Shown here in pieces: positions 10,534-20,066 of a DNA stretch of 64,000 nt. Source of the DNA: Asterella californica (taxonomy: Eukaryota > Streptophyta > Marchantiopsida > Marchantiales > Aytoniaceae); the NCBI GenBank assembly GCA_036924285.1, contig JAYKYS010000002.1:37742501-37806500 (forward strand). Direction: 5' to 3'. The notes under the pieces are model-generated. The model saw only the letters and a program-made list of their open reading frames with translations. It was not told the origin of the DNA and did no database searches. A program made the position numbers and the translations under genes. The stretch's first letter is position 1; each line of letters starts with the position of its first letter.

Positions 10534-12039
10534 ATGCAGAGACCTCATATGAGAGAAGGCTTTGTTCATCGTTGTAAATGGTGTGATAGCCTAGACCATG
10601 TAAGAAGAGATTGTGGGGAGTTTTCAAATGCATTGAGAAAGGATTTTATCTTCTTCAAAGATGGTAAGATCCATTTGAGAGAGACTGGGATGATGCTGGG
10701 AATCAACTTTGGCAAGGGTGGTATGAAGAGGCTTGTGAATGAGATATCAGCATCACATGCTGTTTCTCTTGTGAATGCTGCTACCTGTGGAGTGAAAGTG
10801 GAGATGGAGAGAGAGAAAGGGACTACTGGGTTATGGTCTGATGTAGTGCGGTGCGTAGCTAGAACAGAGCTAGATAAGGATGTGCTACGAAGGGTTGGCA
10901 ACTCAATTCGAGAGACTACAAGATGGAATGACACTGTGGATACTATGTCAGTACATGCTTATGTTGCACGAAGTCATCATGAAGCTGTACTAGAAGAAAA
11001 ACGTAGGAGGGAGGATGCAGGTGAGGCTTCTACAGCCAAACGGCCTGCTACAAAGAGTGAAAGGGCTAGACCAGAGGCGAGGCAGGAGACAACACCTACT
11101 CGGGAGGAGACTATGGAGGATCTACCACCTACAACACCAAAGGAGAATGAGAGAAGCAAGGAGAAGGGTAAGATGCCTGCATACAAACTTCAGTCTGACA
11201 TTGAGATTGCTACAGACTTGAAGCAGGTGTTAGAGAACCGTATCTTGAATGGGAAAGTTGAGTTTACTTTGGGTGAGATTCTTGGGATTGCAAAGCGTGA
11301 GTTCCATGAGGTTATCATAGATATCATCAAGAGGAAACGTCAGATTTTGGGTGAAGCAGCTACGCTTAATGCTCTAGGGACCAAACTGTCGGATGATGAG
11401 GAAGATGAGATTGCTGGTTACTACTCTCAAGTATCAGAGGGGAGATCCTATCAGCACGTGAGGTTTGAAGATGAGGTGGAAGCGTCGCAAAAGAGCCATT
11501 ACTCTCACAACCATTGGGCAAGAGCAACCACAAAGACCTTAGTGAAGCTGGGAGATCTAGAGGAACCTGTGGTGGCGTTGATTGATCATGGCTCAGAGAT
11601 TAATCTGATGTCTAAGGAGCTGTACAAGCGTGGGAGATGGCCCATAGACACCGACCATGGATGGCTTATCCGCGCTGCCAACAACCAGAGGGGAGAACTC
11701 TATGGTGCTTGTCCCAACATCAAGGTAATTGTAGGTGACATCAGTGATGTTCAGAATTTCTTTGTACAAGACATGTCAACCTATCCTATCATTCTAAGGC
11801 AGCCTTACATTACTGCTGTTAGAATGGAGACACGAGTTATGGATGATGGTTCAGCCTATGCTAAGATACGTAGTAGAGACGGCAAAAGAGCTGTTCAGTT
11901 TTTGACCGTTGCTGCAGAACATGAGAGGAATCGTGATAGCTTGAGAGACCGTCCACTGCTTAAGATTACTCAGGAGTTTAGAGAGTCTAAGAGTTTTGGC
12001 AGAGTACCATTGAAGAGCGAGACTTCAACGGTACAGTAG
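10534..12039 (+). CDS. Element B zinc knuckle and aspartic protease frame
   Basis: The 501-residue frame starts with a CX2CX4HX4C knuckle (CKWCDSLDHVRRDC, about 14-27), which binds RNA. A long charged linker (about 130-230) leads to the conserved block YKLQSDIEIATDLK ... EILGIAKREFHE (about 225-270). The retropepsin-like site LIDHGSEINLM (about 350-360) is followed by YPIILRQPYIT and a C-terminal PR fold. The second residue of the usual D-T/S-G triad is His. The linker block recalls a domain described in basidiomycete retroelements (DUF4100); I infer this from pattern only. Confidence 0.82.
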   Translation: MQRPHMREGFVHRCKWCDSLDHVRRDCGEFSNALRKDFIFFKDGKIHLRETGMMLGINFGKGGMKRLVNEISASHAVSLVNAATCGVKVEMEREKGTTGLWSDVVRCVARTELDKDVLRRVGNSIRETTRWNDTVDTMSVHAYVARSHHEAVLEEKRRREDAGEASTAKRPATKSERARPEARQETTPTREETMEDLPPTTPKENERSKEKGKMPAYKLQSDIEIATDLKQVLENRILNGKVEFTLGEILGIAKREFHEVIIDIIKRKRQILGEAATLNALGTKLSDDEEDEIAGYYSQVSEGRSYQHVRFEDEVEASQKSHYSHNHWARATTKTLVKLGDLEEPVVALIDHGSEINLMSKELYKRGRWPIDTDHGWLIRAANNQRGELYGACPNIKVIVGDISDVQNFFVQDMSTYPIILRQPYITAVRMETRVMDDGSAYAKIRSRDGKRAVQFLTVAAEHERNRDSLRDRPLLKITQEFRESKSFGRVPLKSETSTVQ

Positions 12040-12116
12040 AGCTAGGATTCTCGCCTGATCCAGTAGAGCATGAAGCTTTATCCACTGGCTTCTTAGGACT
12101 GACATCATGTGGATCA

Positions 12117-14042
12117 GTGCGTTATAGGAAGGTTGAGAATCTGAAGAGGTTTGAGAGGCAACATGTGAAGTATGTACAGCAGTCTTTGTGGGATAGTGGA
12201 GAGTTAGGAGGAGATGAATACATATCTGGAGTGTTTGAAGAGCAGTATTTGGTAGATACTATAAGAGAGTTGAAATCTATATTAGAAAGCTCTACAGATG
12301 ATGTAGATAGAGTGATGAGAGTGAGCTCCAAGGAGCTTTATGATGTTATTGATAAGTTTATAGATCGACAAGAGGTGTATGTGGAGACCAAGTACAAGTC
12401 AGTGGCAAAGAAAGTCAAACCAGTGGCTTTGCCTTTGCCACTCGATTACAATCAGAAGATGGAGCAAGCTGCACGAGAACCAACGCTCAGAGACCGAGAA
12501 GAATTGGGCATCAGTTCACAGAAACAACACTGAAGGAGCTAAGGATTGGAGGTGATGGATTTCTTACTGAGCAAGAGAAGAAGAGCTTCAGGGAGATCCT
12601 ATCTAGGCATGGTAAGGCGTTTGCGTTTGAGTCGCATGAAGTAGGATGTGTAGATCCAAGTGTAGTTGCACCTATGGTAATCTTTACTATACCGCATGTG
12701 CCTTGGAATCTACGTCCTATCCTTGTGCCTAGAGCTCATCTGCCAAAGCTGATAGACTTGCTTAATGAGAGGATTAGGATGGGTATCTTGGAACCATCTA
12801 TAGCTCCTTACTCTAGCAGATGGTTTACTGTTCCGAAGAAGAGTGGAGCTTTGAGATTCATTCAAGATATGCAGCCAGTAAACAAGGTGACTATCAGGAA
12901 TATGGGTATAGAACCTATTGTAGACGAGTTTGCAGAGGCTTTTGCTGGTCGTGCTATCTATTCAATGAGAGACTTATATTCAGGGTATGATCAGTTTCAG
13001 TTATCCTCTGAAAGTAGAGACTTGACTACAATGAGGACACCTTTGGGGTTACTAAGGATGTGCACCTTACCGCAAGGTGCTACCAATTCTATAGCACATA
13101 TGATGAATGGCATGAACAAAGTTTTGAGGGACTTCATTCCTGAAAAAACTATGCCATTCCTTGATGATGTGCCGATCAAAGGGTGTGCTGAGGAGGAGAA
13201 GAATGAGGTAATGGATCAGAGGGGTGCCGTAAGTTTGTTGCAGATCACATAGCTGATTGTGATAAGATATTGAGTCGACTGGAGGAGGTTCATTTGATCT
13301 TATCAGGAGCAAAGTCTATATTTGGAGAACAAGAGGTGTTGATTGTGGGGCATCTATATGGATCTTATGGTCGGAAACCTTGTCCAAACAAGGTTGATGC
13401 CATTCGAAGAATGAAGGAGACGTGTGGATCGGTTATCGAGGTGAGAAGGTTTCTAGGTGCATGTGTGTTTTATCATATATGGATTCCACACTTTGCTCAT
13501 GTAGCAGATCCGTTGTACAAGTTGCTGAGGAAGGGGCAAAGATTTCAGTGGCAAGAGGAGCAAAGCGAGTCTATGAAGAAGTTGAAGGATCTGTTGTCTT
13601 CACCACCAACTCTACGGAAGGTACCATATGAGTTGGGCAGATCTGTTATCCTTACTGTTGATACTAGTCCTATTGGTATTGGATGGGCTATAAGACAAGA
13701 TGATCAGGATGGAAATAGATATGTGGTGCGTTTTGGTGCTAAGGTATTAAGTTCACGGTAGAGAGACTACCCTCAGGTCAAGAGAGAACTATGGGGAGTA
13801 GTTACTGCGATGAAGAGAGACAAAGAATACTTGATAGGAACACCTGTGGTTGTGGAGACAGATTGTTTACCTCTCTTGGGAATGATCACTAGCTGTAACT
13901 CCAAATATTGCTATGTTGAGGTGGATAGCATATATCAAGTCCTTGAACCCAGAGTTTAGACATATTGCAGGAAAAGACAATCCTGTGGCAGATATGTTAT
14001 CAAGGGCTAGGTACTACGGTGAGAAGGAAATGATAGATGACC
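12117..14042 (+). pseudogene. pol: Element B reverse transcriptase and RNase H, broken
   Basis: RT motifs match A: SSRWFTVPKKSGALRFIQD, DLYSGYDQF, LPQGATNS and PFLDDVPIKG (about 13155-13185). RNase H shows LTVDTSPIGIGWAIRQD and ETDCLPLLGMI, then NPVADMLSRARY. By comparison with A there are frameshifts near 12505-12540, 13210-13255 and 13895. A TAG at about 13759-13761 stands where A has Gln (DRQRDYPQ). The solo C LTR at 14043 separates it from the integrase frame. Confidence 0.88.
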
Positions 14043-14958
14043 TGTAACGACCTATGTTACACATAGAAAGTTTGTCTATTAGTAAGGTGTTTAGTTATAA
14101 CTAAGTGTTGAGAATGTTTATTTGCTGCCAAAGTACTTTAAGGAGGTATCAAGTTAGTCATGACTAGCTAAAAGTTAGTTATGGTTAAACTTAGTTGTAC
14201 TTTTGGCAGAATTCAGATATTTGCTAAAGAGTGAGCACTACTATCTTGTCCTCTTGTCTAAAAGGTAGAAAGGAGGTGGAAAGTATCCCTTATCTCCTTT
14301 TTGACTTGATAATAGTGATTGGATTAAAGTTGTGGACTTTGTGGGCATTAAAAACAAGAAGAGATTCCACATGTTTCTTTTTTAGTGGGTCCTAGTGTAG
14401 GGGGGGGTGGAAATTCGAGATTCCTTGAGAATATTCCAGAATCCTTCTAGAAGTTGTTGACTTTGAAGGAATAAGCCCATGTGAAAAGGTAAGAAGCCCA
14501 TGTGATTAATGCTTTTACCTTAAGTAATATCTTAGTAAAACCCGGTAAAAGTAGTTACGGCTGAGTTACCGGGGGTACCAAAGTAAAAACCTAGAATGTA
14601 TAAATAGAGGAGTAGAGAAGAGCTCCTCATCCTTGTTTTCACATTGTCGTAATGACAACTTGAGTAATATAGAGAGTGTGGGATATTTTTAGCATGTGAG
14701 AACTTGAGAGACGTCGTTAGAATGGAAGATTTTAGTTGATGTGTTTAAGGAGATTTTTAGTTGATAAGTTTGTGGGTGTATGAATGAGTGAACTTAGCAT
14801 TTTTCCCTTCAAGATTCATGATGTGCTTCCATCAAAGGCATCAGAGGTGACCCTTGAGTGAGAGACAGGCCCGACATTTGCAGATTCATCGGTGGCGATC
14901 GTGGAGGTTGAGAGATCGGGGGGGGGTAGTTGATCGATGAGATCGTGGAGGGTTTACA
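14043..14958 (+). repeat. Solo LTR of family C (copy C2) in element B pol
   Basis: TGTAACGACC...GGGTTTACA, 916 bp, flanked by the 4-bp TSD GACC (14039-14042 and 14959-14962). No internal C sequence is attached. It lies at almost the same place in B's pol as C1 does in A, but at a different site, so the two insertions are independent. Confidence 0.93.
14599..14607 (+). promoter_or_regulatory. TATA box of C LTR copy C2
   Basis: TATAAATAG lies about 555 bp into the LTR, followed by a conserved GAGGAGTAGAGA stretch. It is likely the core promoter of the family. Confidence 0.55.
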
Positions 14959-16419
14959 GACCAGGAGGATGTGGGAACAGAGTTCTATTCTAGTGTTCTT
15001 GCTAGAAAGGATAGAAGCTGTTTTGCAGCTCCATTGGAGTTATTTGAGGAAACTATGTACGATGGCGAGTGGTTGGATCTTGGGCGCTATTTGAGTTCAT
15101 TGGAAAGGCAAGAAGGCTGGTCTGATGCAGACTTCAAGAGGATCCGTAGAACAGCTTATGGGTACGTTTTATATGAAGGACATCTATGGAAGCGCCCTAA
15201 GCTACAAGGAGGTGTACCACAACGGGTGGTATGTGACCTAGAATTGCAGCAGAAGCTGATCAAGGAGTTCCATGAGAGTCTATGGGCCGGTCATAGAGGA
15301 GTTTGGGCTACATTTGCCAAGATAAAGGAGAAGTATTGGTGGAAGGGTATGTATAATGATGTAGTACAGTTTGTTTCATCCTGTATATCTTGCCAGATGT
15401 ATTCCAACATACGTCATCGTGATGGATTGCATCCTACTTATCCTTTAGCCATTCATTACAAATGGGTAGTGGATCTGGTAACTATGCCATTTGGGCTTGG
15501 ACAAATGAGGTATCTAGTCTTGGCTAGAGAAGATCTATCTAACCAAGTTGAAGGCCGTGCCTTGAGGACGAAGACCACTGCTAGTATCTGCTGCTTTCTA
15601 CTTGAAGATGTTATTTGTAGATATGAGTGTGTGGGAAAGATCACTGCAGATAGGGGCGAGCTGGATTCACAAGAAGCAGTTGAGTTCTTCAAGCGATTGG
15701 GAATCAAGTTGGTGTTAACCACTGCTTACAATCCTGAAAGGAATGGCAAGAGCGAAAGAGGTCATCCGCCAATCATCAAAGCTTTGACAAAAGCTTGCAA
15801 TGATAAGATCCGTGAATGGCCTAGACTGCTACCGTTTGCTTTATGGGCAGACCGTACAACTCATAGTACCGTTACAGGTTACATGCCAGCAGAATTGATA
15901 CTAGGACAAAAACCTGTGATGCCGATTGAGGAGGTTGTGCCTACTTGGAATGTTTTGCCATGGGAAGATGGTAGAAGTACGGAGGATCTTCTTGCATTAA
16001 GGATCCAACAGTTAGAACGAAGATCTGAGGATGTTGCCAAAGCTGTTGAAAGATTAAAGATTGCTAGAGAGAGAAACAAAGGCAGATTTGATAGAACGCA
16101 TAGATTACGACCCAAACCAGTTAAAGAAGGTGATAGGTTGTTAGTCTATGATAGTAGTCTTGATAATCAGCATAGCACTATCAAGAAGTTCTCCAAGAGA
16201 TGGTTTGGACCTTATGTGGTGTTAGAAGTTTATGATAATGCCACATACTCCTTGAGAGAGTTAGATGGTGCAGTGCTCAAGATACCAATCGCAGGAAAGA
16301 GAATCAAGCTCTTTAGGAGGAGAGGGGAGGACGAGAACGTTGCAGAGTTTATAGAGGATGAAGCTGAAGACTCAATGCATGTTGAAGATGAGTTTGAAGC
16401 CGAAGCTGAAGAGTCTTGA
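14959..16419 (+). CDS. Element B integrase, open frame intact
   Basis: The open frame runs 482 codons from ATG 14971. The zinc domain is EFHESLWAGHRG ... CISCQ (H2C2). The catalytic core has Asp in VVDLV (about 168), Asp in TADRGEL (about 227) and Glu in KSERGH (about 261), giving the D,D-35-E spacing of retroviral integrases. The C-terminal GPY/F-type module is KRWFGPYVVLEVYDNATYSL, and an acidic tail of repeated Glu/Asp/Ala ends the protein. No stop or frameshift is visible, unlike the rest of B pol. No chromodomain is seen. Confidence 0.9.
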   Translation, partial: DQEDVGTEFYSSVLARKDRSCFAAPLELFEETMYDGEWLDLGRYLSSLERQEGWSDADFKRIRRTAYGYVLYEGHLWKRPKLQGGVPQRVVCDLELQQKLIKEFHESLWAGHRGVWATFAKIKEKYWWKGMYNDVVQFVSSCISCQMYSNIRHRDGLHPTYPLAIHYKWVVDLVTMPFGLGQMRYLVLAREDLSNQVEGRALRTKTTASICCFLLEDVICRYECVGKITADRGELDSQEAVEFFKRLGIKLVLTTAYNPERNGKSERGHPPIIKALTKACNDKIREWPRLLPFALWADRTTHSTVTGYMPAELILGQKPVMPIEEVVPTWNVLPWEDGRSTEDLLALRIQQLERRSEDVAKAVERLKIARERNKGRFDRTHRLRPKPVKEGDRLLVYDSSLDNQHSTIKKFSKRWFGPYVVLEVYDNATYSLRELDGAVLKIPIAGKRIKLFRRRGEDENVAEFIEDEAEDSMHVEDEFEAEAEES

Positions 16420-16450
16420 TCTAGATGGCACATATCGGAGGATGTGCAGG

Positions 16451-16465
16451 TTCAGAGGGGGTGGA
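16451..16465 (+). promoter_or_regulatory. Polypurine tract of element B
   Basis: TTCAGAGGGGGTGGA is immediately upstream of the 3' LTR (TGTCGCGC at 16466). Confidence 0.85.
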
Positions 16466-17622
16466 TGTCGCGCTACTTGGCGGCTACATGCTTGACTTCT
16501 ACTCCGACGCTTGAGTTTAGTAGTTCTAGAAGTTAGCTCATATTACTTCTAGTCCTTTATACATATGTTTGACACCTTTGCATACGGTCTTGACACTATT
16601 GTGTTATATATTTCGAGTCCTAGTAGATTGATAGTATGTTATCTATCTTGTTCAAGCACTCTTGCGCTTGTGCAAATGATATCATGCTTATCTATGTTGT
16701 GAAAGTACATAACTTAGGGTTTCCATGCTGATAAGGGTTTAACTCTAAATTTAGAAACAGAGCTCTAAAGGAGAGTTCGAGCATTTGATGAGGGGACTTC
16801 GAAATCTGAGGGCACAGGAGGGTAGAGCTCGTCATGCCAAGCACTTCCAGTGAAATTTTTGATCGATTTGAGGCAATAATGACGAAGTTATGACCAATTG
16901 AAGTTCGAATTGTGCTAGAATTGAATCACTTTTGTTGGATTTAGGGTTTTCAGTGTCACTTGCAGCAGATTTGAGGAAATTGCTTCAAAACTTCGAGGTT
17001 GTGTTCTCTGCCAGCAGGGCTACGGTTTCCCAAAAAGTTTCATATCGATTGAGTGACTGAGTAATTTAGGGCGGCCGTTGAAGCAGAAGGGGTCTGAAAA
17101 GCTCTTAATCTAGAGCAGAGACTTCAGAGGAGGAGATCTGGAGTTCTGTGTACATTCAGGAGTCCTAATTTCACAGGGATGTTCAGCATCCTGTAGACTG
17201 CAAATCTTGTAAGAATATTTGAAATTGATCGAGCCAATCTTCTGTTATAGGTCGAAATAGCCATCTAGGTACCAGAAATTACCGTAGTTTTCTTGCTCAG
17301 AACTTTTCTGTCCATATCTCCGTGTCAGAATTTGATCTCAGGCTGAAACTTCGTGTGTGAGTTCAGTAGTACCTCATTTGCATGTAGGGGAAGTTTAGAA
17401 GTCTAAACCTTCATAGTTTTCTTCTCCGTGAGTGTCAAAGTTCACCGCCGGATCCTATTACTGCCAGCTAGACCTGAATTTCGCTTTCTGAGCATATTAC
17501 TAGATCTTACACATCTGTGTGAGTGTTTATAGCCCTATTGTGACCTGAAAGCCAACCTCTTGAGTAAACAACCACAGCCAGAAGCCCGGCGCTTTCCTAG
17601 GTAGACGGATCACACTCCGACA
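16466..17622 (+). repeat. Element B 3' LTR, with an internal deletion
   Basis: It starts TGTCGCGCTAC and ends CTCCGACA. It aligns with the inverted 5' LTR at 28452-29832 but lacks about 236 bp at 16736-16745. The deletion junction falls on GTTTAA, which bounds the extra segment in the 5' LTR. The A LTR shares the overall layout, so A and B are sister families. TSD GCGG (CCGC on this strand) follows at 17623-17626. Confidence 0.9.
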
Positions 17623-18040
17623 CCGCGTGCGACTCCAAGGTTTTGGAGTAGATCAAGATGTCGTCGATGTAAACGATGACAAACTCATCCATCTCCTCGC
17701 GAAAAATTGTGTTCATCAATGTAGTGAACGTCGAAGGGGCGTTGCAGAGTCCAAATGGCATCACCACGAATTCAAACGATCCGTATCTTGTTCGACAAGC
17801 GGTCTTCTCAACATCTGGGTCAGCTATTCGGATCTGGTAATATCCTGACTTCAAGTCTATCCTGCTGAAGTACTTTGCACCCGCTAACCTATCAAAGAGG
17901 TCGTCTATCCTTGGCAAAGGATAATTATTCTTCACCGTCACCTTATTGAGTGCATGATAATCTACGCAGAGTCGTAACTTCCCATCCTTTTTCTTTGCAA
18001 AAAGAACTGGGGCTCCATAAGGTGACTTACTGGTTCGAAT
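17623..18040 (-). pseudogene. Element F reverse transcriptase, N-terminal part
   Basis: This encodes the fingers and palm of a typical chromovirus [45 protein letters not shown], and the catalytic YIDD at 17660-17671 on the minus strand. It is separated from the gag-protease frame by one TAA (about 18041-18044) after ELLARG. It ends at the B insertion. Confidence 0.9.
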
Positions 18041-19945
18041 TTATCCTCGTGCTAATAGTTCACCGAGTTGTCTTTTCAACTCAAGGAGTTCTACCTGATT
18101 GAGTCGATAAGGGGCTTTGGAAGGTGGTTCCGATCCTGGCAAGACCTCAATCTTGTGATCCACCACCCGCCTTGGAGGTAACTCAGCAAGTAACTCATCC
18201 GTCAAGACATCCTCAAGCTCCTTAATCACTTCACGAAGCACCTCCGGAAGTTTAGTCGCGTCTCCTGATGTTTCCTCTTGTCTGTCACCCGCCATCAAAT
18301 CTGCAACTCGCATCAAACACATGACTCCGTCGTTGAAGTCCATTTGTTTACCTTTGATCAAATTCACCGCAAAGTCATCAATTTTCCACGCCTTTCGGAT
18401 CAGCCTCACTCCCAGCTTCCGTCCTTTAACTCTGACGTTCAACCTCAAAGGTCTCCGCCTAAGTTCCACGTCGAACCTATCTAAGAAAGTGTTCCCCAAA
18501 ACCGCATGGATATCATCCATCTCGCACACCTTGAAGTTCTCTGTGAACTCCAACTTCCCACACACAAATCGTACATCCAAGGCCACTTCAGAAGTTTGGT
18601 ACGTCTTGCCCTTGGCAAAGCGCACCTGAATAGGCTTGTCTGCCTTGGAGGTAGACAAGCCCAACTTCTTGACCAACTTTGGACTTATGAAGGAGTGAGT
18701 CGCTCCTGTGTCCACAAGAAAAGTAACATCACGGTTAGCAACCTTGGCTTGTAGAAACATCAATCCCGGCGTCTTCTTCGTGGTTCTCAAGGTCACAATC
18801 ATCTGGCCCTCCAACAAGTCCTTTGCAACAAACGCATTCATGCTACAGTTACTAACCTTAAGTTTCGTACACCCCTTAGCAATATGACCCGCCTCGCCAC
18901 AATTGTAGCAAGTAAACTTAGCGCCATTGCCCTTCTGAGGTGTTTGCCCCTTAGGTTTTACTCTTGTTTGCTGCCGCTTTGCTGTCGGGGCAGAAGTATC
19001 CTTCCGGTCCTTTTCACCCCCATCCCACTGGCGCTTGAAGCCCTTGTTCTTCTTCTGGAACTTGTCCGTGCTCCGTGGTTCAAAGGGTTTCTGTTGCTGG
19101 ACTTCGTCGTCCCCAATCTGCTCCGCTAACTTCAAAAGTTCGGCACTTGTCGTAGGTAGCTCCGGCATCCGAAAGAGAGCCTTCTCCGAGCTTGACTTGA
19201 GTCCCCTGATAAATATACATATTTTGGTCTCCTCAGTCCACTTGGAGAACAAATCCAGCTTAGCACTGAACTCGCGCACATAAGCACTTAAGGTCCTTGT
19301 CTGCTTCAGCCGAACTAACTCAACACCATCCCGAATCCTTCGATATTCCGGAGTGAATCGTCTTGCGAGCAACTCCTTGAACTCCTTCCAACCAAGCGCC
19401 GAGACGATCAAGGCATGCTCATCCCTGTATGCAGTCCACCAGAGAAGCGCATGATCCTTCAGGAATGTAACCGCCGCTCTCACCTTGTCTGACTCCTGAG
19501 CCTGATGCGCTTCAAAGTATAGGTCCAACTCAGTTAAGAAATCCTTAACCTTGTGAACCCGTCCTATACCTGTAAACGAGGTCGGCAAATTCGTCTTACA
19601 AAGCTTTCTGGTAGACGAGGAACTTCCTTGGCGTGCCTCAAGCTCAGCGATACGTTTATCCCTGGAGGTCATACCCTCATGCATGATCTTCATCATCTTG
19701 ATGAGTTCCGCATACAATGCTCCTTGACTTCCCGCGCCTGCATCGTTGGGCATTGTTGGCAAGACTCCATCTTGCTGCAGCGGTGCCGCAGCTGGAACTG
19801 GGCTTCCTTGACGTTGGGGCGAAGGTTGTCGATTGTCATCTCCTGACTGTGCCTTGGGGGTAGCTCGAGTCGATCTGGTCCCGGTGTCAGCCGTCACTCT
19901 CCGTTTCTTGGTCTTCCTCCTGGAACTCTGTCCTACGTCGGTCAT
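18041..19945 (-). CDS. gag: Element F Gag-protease polyprotein
   Basis: The 634-residue frame starts at ATG 19945, 120 bases after the LTR. A basic N-terminus (RRKTKKRR) and disordered Ser/Gln/Pro region precede a short coiled part. The gag capsid domain lies at about 110-280 (FTGIGRVHKVKDFLTELDLY, WWTAYRDEHA, RFTPEYRRIRDG). A CX2CX4HX4C knuckle, CYNCGEAGHIAKGC, is at about 347. The canonical protease site FLVDTGATHSF is at about 410. The C-terminus enters the RT leader (SKAPYRLNQVELLELKRQL). The frame is well preserved up to the stop. Confidence 0.92.
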   Translation of the reverse strand: MTDVGQSSRRKTKKRRVTADTGTRSTRATPKAQSGDDNRQPSPQRQGSPVPAAAPLQQDGVLPTMPNDAGAGSQGALYAELIKMMKIMHEGMTSRDKRIAELEARQGSSSSTRKLCKTNLPTSFTGIGRVHKVKDFLTELDLYFEAHQAQESDKVRAAVTFLKDHALLWWTAYRDEHALIVSALGWKEFKELLARRFTPEYRRIRDGVELVRLKQTRTLSAYVREFSAKLDLFSKWTEETKICIFIRGLKSSSEKALFRMPELPTTSAELLKLAEQIGDDEVQQQKPFEPRSTDKFQKKNKGFKRQWDGGEKDRKDTSAPTAKRQQTRVKPKGQTPQKGNGAKFTCYNCGEAGHIAKGCTKLKVSNCSMNAFVAKDLLEGQMIVTLRTTKKTPGLMFLQAKVANRDVTFLVDTGATHSFISPKLVKKLGLSTSKADKPIQVRFAKGKTYQTSEVALDVRFVCGKLEFTENFKVCEMDDIHAVLGNTFLDRFDVELRRRPLRLNVRVKGRKLGVRLIRKAWKIDDFAVNLIKGKQMDFNDGVMCLMRVADLMAGDRQEETSGDATKLPEVLREVIKELEDVLTDELLAELPPRRVVDHKIEVLPGSEPPSKAPYRLNQVELLELKRQLGELLARG

Positions 19946-20047
19946 CGCTCCAAGTGTTCACCTAGAAATGTTGATCCACTTCGTGTCTCGCGTCCCTCCT
20001 CAAGCGTCCAGCCTTCAGCCGCTACCTCAAGTTCTCGCTCACCGAAG

Positions 20048-20064
20048 CGTCGGCTCTGATACCA
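20048..20064 (-). promoter_or_regulatory. Primer-binding site of element F (tRNA-iMet type)
   Basis: The minus strand reads TGGTATCAGAGCCGACG just after the LTR. The first 12 bases are the standard plant site complementary to the initiator-Met tRNA 3' end. Confidence 0.92.
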
Positions 20065-20066
20065 CT

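Larger units (their letters stand above)
1..17622 (+). mobile_element. Element B, Ty3/Gypsy retrotransposon, left end outside window
   Basis: The order is gag, zinc knuckle/protease, RT, RNase H, integrase, polypurine tract and 3' LTR, all on the plus strand. It is interrupted by element A (122-9971) and a solo C LTR (14043-14958). The 5' LTR and start of gag lie left of the window. Its 5' LTR is represented instead at 28452-29832, inverted. The 3' LTR ends at 17622 in CGACA against element F, and the 4-bp TSD GCGG recurs next to the inverted 5' LTR. The RT and RNase H wording resembles basidiomycete Ty3 elements more than typical plant clades; that relation is inferred. Confidence 0.88.
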
